A stretch of DNA of 64,000 nucleotides, taken from NCBI RefSeq assembly GCF_036962705.1, contig NZ_JBALOQ010000022.1, positions 124,001 through 188,000 of the forward strand, given 5' to 3'. The number at the start of each line of letters is the position of its first letter. The stretch's first letter is position 1. The stretch is from Ferdinandcohnia sp036962705 (GTDB taxonomy: Bacteria > Bacillota > Bacilli > Bacillales > Bacillaceae_L). The notes under the pieces are model-generated. The model was not told the DNA's origin and did not search any database. It worked only from the letters and a program-made list of their open reading frames with translations. Shown here piece after piece: positions 58,459-64,000 of the stretch. Made by a program: the position numbers and the translations under genes.

Positions 58459-59101
58459 GTTGCTTCTCCTTTCCTCCTTCTGAGTGATCTAGCAAGACAA
58501 AAGCTTTTCTGCGAAATTGATTGTATTCTACTCTATCAATCTCATATTCTCCATATGCAACCTCATCAAACACTAATGCTAAATCATAAAACTCATCGGC
58601 CCAGGATTGCTTCACTCTGCGAAGCTCATCATAATACTCCCAATTTGTTTTCCATAATTTAGCCTCCAGCCATTCCTTTTCATGAAAATACAGGAGCAGT
58701 GCTAAGAATAGATGTCTTGTAGCAGGTGAATAATGCTGATTTTCTTCATGCTTTAGTGCCTCATGTAAATGCCTATGATATGTCCAGCTTAATTCCTCAG
58801 ATGAATGAAGAGGTTTATGTTTACTTAAGCCTACGATTCTCCTTTTATTTCGAACAAGTAAAAAGACCGCTATACCTAATAGTAGGAGGGCTCCAAGAAT
58901 GATTAGGACTAACACCACATCAGCTGTACTGCTTCCCGACTCAATTGCAGGGAATAAACTTTCTATAAAATCAGCCAGCCATTCTTTTACTTGATCCCAC
59001 CATTCCTGAAAAACATTCCTTGACTCATCATAATAAATTCGATATTCTTTACCATTCAGAATTTCTTCAATCCGGTCACGTGCATCATTCATTTGTCCCA
59101 T
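58445..59101 (-). CDS. DUF4129 domain membrane protein
   Basis: The 218-residue protein has a short polar start, one membrane segment (VVLVLIILGALLLLGIAVFL) at about residues 62-81, and a cytoplasmic DUF4129 domain: HPLHSSEELSWTYHRHLHEA-like helix, HYSPATRHLFLALLLYFHEK, LAKLWKTNWEYYDELRR and DEFYDLALVFDEVAYGEYEI. It follows the multi-span protein gene by 13 bp and overlaps DUF4350 by 14 bp. In MoxR clusters it is often fused with transglutaminase-like domains; here it is alone. Confidence 0.86.
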   Translation of the reverse strand: MGQMNDARDRIEEILNGKEYRIYYDESRNVFQEWWDQVKEWLADFIESLFPAIESGSSTADVVLVLIILGALLLLGIAVFLLVRNKRRIVGLSKHKPLHSSEELSWTYHRHLHEALKHEENQHYSPATRHLFLALLLYFHEKEWLEAKLWKTNWEYYDELRRVKQSWADEFYDLALVFDEVAYGEYEIDRVEYNQFRRKAFVLLDHSEGGKEKQHAKP

Positions 59102-59114
59102 TAGTTATCACCAC

Positions 59115-60029
59115 TTATCTTGGTTCATTGAACCCCTCAATCATTTCATCCAAATCTTCTGCATCATGTCGAATCCTTGCGTCAAGGTACATCACACCGT
59201 AACCTACTGCAAATAGTAGAGTTGTAAAAATGGTTGTGAAGTTTACAATTAAAGTGAGTAAAACACTATTTCCTAAAAAGATAGCGAATGTGGTCTCAAC
59301 AGCAAAACTAATCGCACTGATAATTAAAAAGAAAACAATATATAGACCAAATAGGACCCAGCCTCGCTTTTTTGATAGATGCCAGCTTCTTGAAAATCCA
59401 GGAGATTCATAGTCTAGTACTACCGAACCGAAATAAAAACCCCAACGCGTCAGTAAATAACCTAATCCAATAAATAACCCCAACCCTAATAGAATTGCGA
59501 AAAGGATGCCAATGAACGGATTCGCAACGGCACCATAAATACCGATTGGTACCAATATTAAGAAAAAAACAATGAGGAACCCAAATACAATAAGACCAAA
59601 CAAAATATTGCTTCCAAGCATTGCCCAAAATCGTGTAAAAGCTTTTTTAATCACCGAACTAATTGTATATTCTTCATTCTTTCGGATATGATTTAATGCA
59701 ATTAGAATTGCAGCTTCAGCAACAGGAAATAAAACCAGACCTACAAGGCCGATTAAAGACGTTCCTAATAATGCGCCCCAACCCATATCTTCGGCAACGA
59801 CTGTCTCATCAAAGCTATTAGTGATTTGGGATATCCAGTCTTCACCAGGACCAACTTCTCTGAAAAAGCTTGTTCCTGATGCCAATAATATTAGCGCCTC
59901 GAGTATGTATACAGGTCCCATAAAAATAAGTAAAATCGTAAAAAAATCCCGAAATCGTTTTTTGCTCAAACTAAATGTGTGGTCAAGGATTTCTCCAAAC
60001 CCCTTTGGCCGTGAAAATTTTGTGTTCAA
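59115..60029 (-). CDS. Multi-span membrane protein heading the MoxR cluster
   Basis: The 304-residue protein starts at a TTG (60029) with GGGGGATG upstream; the longer open frame would run into the dispersed repeat (copy C). It has six hydrophobic segments (for example FFTILLIFMGPVYILEALIL, NILFGLIVFGFLIVFFLILV, FIGILFAILLGLGLFIGLGY) and the motif FGEILDHTFSLSKKRFRDFF near the N-terminus. It recalls the GlpQ-membrane-domain/DUF975-like group. Probably part of the same envelope unit as MoxR and DUF58. It is the first gene of the minus-strand operon. Confidence 0.8.
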   Translation of the reverse strand: MNTKFSRPKGFGEILDHTFSLSKKRFRDFFTILLIFMGPVYILEALILLASGTSFFREVGPGEDWISQITNSFDETVVAEDMGWGALLGTSLIGLVGLVLFPVAEAAILIALNHIRKNEEYTISSVIKKAFTRFWAMLGSNILFGLIVFGFLIVFFLILVPIGIYGAVANPFIGILFAILLGLGLFIGLGYLLTRWGFYFGSVVLDYESPGFSRSWHLSKKRGWVLFGLYIVFFLIISAISFAVETTFAIFLGNSVLLTLIVNFTTIFTTLLFAVGYGVMYLDARIRHDAEDLDEMIEGFNEPR

Positions 60030-60056
60030 TCTGTCATCCCCCTGAAATTTGTTGAG

Positions 60057-60182
60057 ATCAAATGCGCCTTGGCGTATTTGCGTCCAGATTTTTTCGAGCT
60101 TGCTCGAAAAGTTTCCTTTGAAAATCTGTGGCATCCGCCGGAGGCTTTAACTTTATCCAGCACCTCTGCTTGATAAAGTTAA
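60057..60182. repeat. Dispersed structured repeat, copy C
   Basis: Starts ATCAAATGCGCCTTGGCG. Hairpin 1 is AAATGCGC/GCGTATTT; hairpin 2 is an outer AGATTTT/AAAATCT with inner TTTTCGAGC/GCTCGAAAA; then the conserved GGCATCCGCCGGAGGC; terminal arms TTAACTTTATC and GATAAAGTTAA with a short loop. It lies between the DadA-like gene and the MoxR operon and abuts its ribosome binding site region. Confidence 0.85.
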
Positions 60183-60328
60183 TTGATGCTAATATCGCTT
60201 ATTTTAACATTATTCTGGAAGTTTTTCTGTATTATTTTAGAAATATTTTCTAGTTAGTAGGAGGTGAAAATGTAAAGCCTGACCCATTGAAGGAATCAGA
60301 CTGTAACCTTTTATTATGTAAACTACTA

Positions 60329-61444
60329 TTATTTAATGGCACCTTTTATATCATACAAATTCAAATCGATTTCTAGCGATTTTCCCAATGCAAGCTTCGC
60401 TAATTCACTACCTAAAAATGGTCCAACAGTTAAGCCTGAGGCTCCGAGTCCATTTGCAACAGAAATGTTGTCATAACCAGGAATTACACCAATAACTGGT
60501 AGAAAGTCCGGAGTAAAAGGTCGAAAACCAACTCTTGTTTCTAAAACCGTTCCTTCCGATAAACCAGGAGCTATTTTAAGAGCTTTATCGAAGATTTCAT
60601 AAAGTCCGCCTGCGGTTACTCGATAATCTATTCCTTTATCATTTTCATGTGTTGCACCAACAACGACTCTTCCTCCATCAAAGGCTAAAATGTATTGGTC
60701 ATTTGGTGGAATTACAACTGGCCAACTGTCTGTGTTTGTATTTTCAAGGTCTAAGTGAACAATTTGGGCTTTCTGAGAGGACACTTGAAAATCGATACCT
60801 ATTGGCTTAAGTAATTCATTTGCCCATACTCCAGCTGTTACGATGATTTTATCCGCTTTTAAAACTTCATTCTCTATCTTAACACCAATAACTTTGCCAC
60901 CCTCTTTTACTAAAGAAGCACTCCCTCTTTGTTCACGCGCACCATGTAGTAAGGCCGCACGAATCAATGCATTGCGGAGCTCTCGGCCATTTACTCTAGC
61001 AGCACCACTAATATGTACAGCTGAAAATTCTTCAGATAATGATGGAAACAATCTTTTAGTTTCTTTAGAATTTAGTCGTGTAATTTCTCCAATTTCCGGA
61101 GCATTTTCCCGACGCAAATGTGCTCGTTCTTCCATTTTATCAAGCTTATTTTGATCGAAATGAAGACTAATCGCTCCCACCTTTTTATAACCAGTATTAG
61201 TCTCGCCCAATGCCTCAAGCTCGCTTATTAATATTGAATAATATTTTGCACCTGCTTTTGCTAAATTGTACCACGCTTTATTTCGACGTTGAGAAAGCCA
61301 TGGACAGACAATCCCCGCTGCAGCGTCAGTAGCTTGACCAAGATCTTGTCGGTCAACAATTGTTACTTGCGCTCCTGCTTTAGCAAGATGATAGGCCGTC
61401 GACGCACCAAGAATACCAGACCCAATTACAAGATAGGTTGTCAT
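60329..61444 (-). CDS. FAD-dependent D-amino acid dehydrogenase/oxidase-like protein
   Basis: The 371-residue DAO-family flavoprotein has the Rossmann motif YLVIGSGILGASTAYHLAKA and an acidic FAD contact (VTIVDRQDLG), AAAGIVCPWLSQRRNKAWYN, VGAISLHF, KIIVTAGVWANELLKPIGID and the C-terminal ETRVGFRPFTPDFLPVIG and SVANGLGASGLTVGPFLG FAD-binding block. Substrate may be a D-amino acid or glycine/sarcosine-like compound; family members include DadA and YurR. The ATG at 61444 follows GAAGGGA. Single gene. Confidence 0.87.
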   Translation of the reverse strand: MTTYLVIGSGILGASTAYHLAKAGAQVTIVDRQDLGQATDAAAGIVCPWLSQRRNKAWYNLAKAGAKYYSILISELEALGETNTGYKKVGAISLHFDQNKLDKMEERAHLRRENAPEIGEITRLNSKETKRLFPSLSEEFSAVHISGAARVNGRELRNALIRAALLHGAREQRGSASLVKEGGKVIGVKIENEVLKADKIIVTAGVWANELLKPIGIDFQVSSQKAQIVHLDLENTNTDSWPVVIPPNDQYILAFDGGRVVVGATHENDKGIDYRVTAGGLYEIFDKALKIAPGLSEGTVLETRVGFRPFTPDFLPVIGVIPGYDNISVANGLGASGLTVGPFLGSELAKLALGKSLEIDLNLYDIKGAIK

Positions 61445-61633
61445 GTTTTCAAAATCCCTTCTATGTATGTACTATATGTAGTTAATTTTACTAAAAAAGT
61501 ACTTTCGAAACATCTTTTTGTCGAAATTTGTATATTTTCTGTTTTTTAATACAGGATATACATAACGCTGTAAAATTCAGGAAATAGAAACACATAGAAT
61601 CCAGCGCTATCAATATGAAAGGAGGGCATACGA

Positions 61634-61771
61634 ATGGCAAACAAAAACAAAAATAAAAATAACCAGCCTCAAACAGGAGCAAATAGTATGGACACGGAAT
61701 TTGGTGCGGAGCAAGGCATGAGTAAAAAAGCAAGGAAAAAAGCTGCTCGCGAAAAGCGTAAAAACAAATAA
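61634..61771 (+). CDS. Small basic protein with gamma-SASP-like motif (45 aa)
   Basis: Starts with an ATG at 61634 behind AAAGGAGGGC. The product is MANKNKNKNNQPQTGANSMD, then TEFGAEQGMSKKARKKAARE and a Lys/Arg end. It begins MAN- and contains TEFGAEQ, which resembles the TEFASE repeat of gamma-type small acid-soluble spore proteins (SspE), but only once and with a very basic tail. It could be a short SASP-like spore protein or an unrelated one. A terminator lies at 61808-61850. Confidence 0.6.
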   Translation: MANKNKNKNNQPQTGANSMDTEFGAEQGMSKKARKKAAREKRKNK

Positions 61772-61807
61772 TATTTAAGTAACGAATTTTCGTACCGGTA
61801 CATATTT

Positions 61808-61850
61808 GACCTGTTCCTATGATTGAATTTTTGGAACGGGTTTTTTCTTT
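61808..61850 (+). terminator. Terminator after the SASP-like gene
   Basis: ACCTGTTCC and GGAACGGGT pair and are followed by TTTTTTC. Confidence 0.82.
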
Positions 61851-61913
61851 TTGTCTCCTCTTGGTTATTGGACAACTGCGGGTGCCCGTATACTGTTTTA
61901 AGGGGTGATTTTA

Positions 61914-62069
61914 TTGAAACAACTAGAAGTTCAAATGATATTATTTGTCGGAGTAACTTTGGTTCATGAATATTGGCTTCATTGGGGACTTCCTAGAGTT
62001 TATTTTTGGGATGTGAGGCATTCACATCTTAAAAAAATTGAAGAGGATGCAGATGAAAAAATCGCATAA
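61914..62069 (+). CDS. Small protein with aromatic helix (51 aa)
   Basis: A TTG at 61914 after GGGGTGATT opens 51 codons: KQLEVQMILFVGVTLVHEYW, then LHWGLPRVYFWDVRHSHLKK and IEEDADEKIA. It is one hydrophobic stretch, then a Trp/His-rich turn, then an acidic tail. No family recognised. The good ribosome binding site and placement between two terminators support a real gene. Confidence 0.55.
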   Translation: MKQLEVQMILFVGVTLVHEYWLHWGLPRVYFWDVRHSHLKKIEEDADEKIA

Positions 62070-62094
62070 AAAAAAGGGATAACTATGTTACCCC
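62070..62094 (-). terminator. Terminator after the P-type ATPase
   Basis: On the minus strand GGGGTAAC and GTTATCCC pair and are followed by TTTTTT, right after the ATPase stop. Confidence 0.8.
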
Positions 62095-64000
62095 TATTCC
62101 TTAACCTTTAATAATCGTAAGCTATTTAATGTGACAAGCAGTGTAGCACCCATATCAGCAAAAATCGCTATCCAAAGTGTAAGCCAGCCTGGAACAACCA
62201 ATAGTAATGCTAAAGCTTTTATTCCTAATGAAAAAGTGATGTTTTGTTTAATAATCGATAGTGCTTTACGACTTAATTTGATCGTATACGGCAATTTTCG
62301 AAGATCATCGGACATCAAAGCAATATCAGCCGTTTCAAGTGCGGTATCAGTTCCGGCTCCACCCATTGCAACACCGACTGTCGCAGCAGCTAGTGCAGGT
62401 GCATCATTAACTCCATCTCCTACCATCGCAACGTTTTGGTGATTTGTTTGAAGCTCTTTAATAGAAATTAGTTTGTCTTCTGGAAGTAAATCAGCTTTAA
62501 TTTCAGTAACACCAACTTCTTTTCCAATTGCGTTAGCTGTAAGCTGATTATCACCGGTGAGCATGATTGTTTTTTCAATACCAACATCATGTAATTTGCG
62601 AATGACCTCTTTTGATGATTCTCTTACTTTATCAGCAACAGCGATAAGTAAAAGGATTTTCTCGTCTGTTCCAAGAATCATAACTGTTTTACCCTGTCTT
62701 TGTAATTCACTAATTTGCTCTTGCTTGTCTTTTAAATTGCCTTTGTGTACTTCTTCAAATAAAGCCGGACTACCTACATAGTATACATCTTCATTAATTT
62801 TAGCTTTCAAGCCTCTGCCTGTAATAGATTGAAAATCCTCTATCATTATATCCTTATAAGGGAGACCCTCAGCTTTTTTTAAAATAGCTGATGCAAGCGG
62901 ATGCTGTGACCCCTTTTCAATTGCTGCGGCAATCGTCAGCCACTCATGTTCATTTTCATCATTTGATATGATGTCAGTGACTTCGGGAATGCCCTTTGTT
63001 AACGTGCCTGTTTTGTCAAAAGCAATTACTTTAAGTGCTCCCGCTTCCTCGAGGTAAATACCACCTTTGATCAGTACACCGTGTCGTGCTGCATTTCCGA
63101 TTGCAGTGACAACTGCAACTGGAGTCGATACAACTAAAGCGCATGGACAACCTACGACAAGTGCAGCCAACCCTTGATATATCCATTCGTTCCAACTTGC
63201 TCCAAAAAACAAGGGAGGAATAACAGCAATTAAAACAGCTAGTACTATGATTGCTGGTGTATAGTATTTTGCGAATTTATCAACAAACGCCTGTGAAGGT
63301 GCACGCTCAGCTTGTGCTTCTTCGACTAGATGAATGATTTTTGCAATTGTCGTGTCTTCCACACGTTTCGTTACTCTTACTTCAAGAAGTCCTTCTTCAT
63401 TCAATGTTCCAGCAAAAACCTCATCATCAATGGTTTTACTAACTGGAACACTTTCACCAGTTATCGAGGCCTGATTAACGGCAGAGATCCCTTTAATAAC
63501 GATTCCATCCATCGCAAGCTTTTGTCCTGGCTTAACAATCATGATGTCTCCGATTTGAATATCTTCAACATGGATCAACATTTCATCCATACCACGTCGA
63601 ATCAATGCTTCATTTGGTGCAATATCCATCAAAGATTCGATCGATTTTCGTGCTTTGTCCATCGAATAACGTTCCAAAGCTTCGCTAATTGCGAATAAAA
63701 TCACAACAGTTGCCCCTTCGCCCCATTCTCCAATTAAGGCAGCACCGATAATGGCTATGGTCATGAGAGTGTTCATATCAAAATTGAAACGAATCAGGTT
63801 CTTAAATCCTTTTTGAAATAGCGAATAGCCACCGATGATTATTGCTACAGCATAACCAATTGTCGAAGAGATATGCCCTTCTCCATATTGCTCTCCTAAT
63901 AACCAACTTACAATTAGTAACACTGCTGATGTATAAACTTTAATATTTTGTTTTTGCTTCCAAAATGGTAATAGTGGTGCTGCTTTTTCATGTTCATCTC
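62094..64000 (-). CDS. Heavy-metal P1B-type ATPase (CadA/ZosA-like), partial at right edge
   Basis: The frame runs off the window edge, leaving at least 635 residues and missing the N-terminus. It has the metal-path motif VGCPCALVVSTPVAVVTAIG, phosphorylation site FDKTGTLTKG, HP motif KGSQHPLASAIL, TGDN in MLTGDNQLTANAIG and MVGDGVNDAPALAAATVGVA. The CPC-plus-zinc/cadmium-type sequence around it suggests export or import of Zn2+, Cd2+ or Pb2+ rather than copper. A GTG at 63923 could start a frame, but the sequence upstream continues open (with DEHEKAAPLLPFW near the edge), so the true start is outside. Confidence 0.92.
   Translation of the reverse strand, partial: DEHEKAAPLLPFWKQKQNIKVYTSAVLLIVSWLLGEQYGEGHISSTIGYAVAIIIGGYSLFQKGFKNLIRFNFDMNTLMTIAIIGAALIGEWGEGATVVILFAISEALERYSMDKARKSIESLMDIAPNEALIRRGMDEMLIHVEDIQIGDIMIVKPGQKLAMDGIVIKGISAVNQASITGESVPVSKTIDDEVFAGTLNEEGLLEVRVTKRVEDTTIAKIIHLVEEAQAERAPSQAFVDKFAKYYTPAIIVLAVLIAVIPPLFFGASWNEWIYQGLAALVVGCPCALVVSTPVAVVTAIGNAARHGVLIKGGIYLEEAGALKVIAFDKTGTLTKGIPEVTDIISNDENEHEWLTIAAAIEKGSQHPLASAILKKAEGLPYKDIMIEDFQSITGRGLKAKINEDVYYVGSPALFEEVHKGNLKDKQEQISELQRQGKTVMILGTDEKILLLIAVADKVRESSKEVIRKLHDVGIEKTIMLTGDNQLTANAIGKEVGVTEIKADLLPEDKLISIKELQTNHQNVAMVGDGVNDAPALAAATVGVAMGGAGTDTALETADIALMSDDLRKLPYTIKLSRKALSIIKQNITFSLGIKALALLLVVPGWLTLWIAIFADMGATLLVTLNSLRLLKVKE

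Noticed and set aside
59115..60134. Longer form of the multi-span protein starting at 60134
   Set aside because: The first 35 residues would come from the dispersed repeat; the TTG at 60029 has a ribosome binding site and starts at the family-like motif.
1..64000. tRNA, rRNA or prophage genes
   Set aside because: I saw no tRNA-like cloverleaf, rRNA conserved segments, integrase or phage structural genes anywhere in the window.

Overview
The window is AT-rich chromosomal DNA from a spore-forming member of the Bacillaceae, close to Neobacillus, Cytobacillus or Metabacillus in style. The evidence is strong AGGAGG-type ribosome binding sites, many TTG starts, Bacillus-type genes (SqhC, YppC/DUF2515, YfkJ, NsrR-Hmp, PncA-PncB-NadE, a SpoIIM-family protein) and Bacillus-type riboswitches. 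It is a draft assembly: a run of 26 N lies at 47101-47126, and two genes (ammonium transporter, GNAT acetyltransferase) are frameshifted. I see no rRNA, tRNA, prophage, intact insertion sequence or CRISPR array.

Layout. 1-6.5 kb: an AI-2E transporter tail, a LMW tyrosine phosphatase, an LLM oxidoreductase with DUF3219 and methyltransferase genes, a LapA-like protein and a UvrD-type helicase. 6.5-14.2 kb: fumarase, oligoendopeptidase F, squalene-hopene cyclase, DUF2515. 14.2-20.5 kb: a YybP-like gene under a yybP-ykoY (Mn2+) riboswitch, a YbaK deacylase, two VOC proteins, a TetR regulator with a large palindromic operator, DinB/YfiT, YjbQ, an epimerase and a NERD protein. 20.5-21.0 kb: eight 29-bp palindromes at an exact 52-bp pitch. 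21-27.5 kb: FMN riboswitch-RibU, a second LLM oxidoreductase, an NhaC antiporter, TPP riboswitch-SDR-ThiW, AlkD. 27.5-34.7 kb: MerR/SRPBCC, NsrR/flavohemoglobin, a purine-type permease divergent from a Rieske oxygenase with PurR-like boxes between them, and a mini phospholipase A2. 35-43 kb: DUF502 and a nitrogen block (glutamate synthase, glutamine synthetase, broken AmtB). 44-50 kb: an Asp-box protein, an NAD salvage operon (pncA-pncB-nadE) and small proteins. 50-60 kb: acyl-CoA ligase, amidase lipoprotein, and a MoxR-DUF58-DUF4350-DUF4129 membrane cluster with RDD and SpoIIM-family genes. 60-64 kb: DadA-like oxidase, two small proteins and a partial P-type metal ATPase.

Working together: glutamate synthase and glutamine synthetase form an ammonium assimilation unit, but its transporter is broken and no gltB, glnK or gltC lies nearby. 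PncA, PncB and NadE cover nicotinamide to NAD except for the NadD step. NsrR and Hmp form a nitric oxide sensor and detoxifier pair. The MoxR cluster looks like one envelope-associated chaperone/assembly unit.

The most unusual non-gene features are: (1) the 52-bp-pitch palindrome array at 20565-20957; (2) a three-copy dispersed element (27604-27795, 46991-47145, 60057-60182) whose hairpins show compensatory base changes between copies; (3) the Mn riboswitch leader with two terminators that can exclude each other through a shared segment; and (4) the PurR-like boxes at the Rieske oxygenase promoter.
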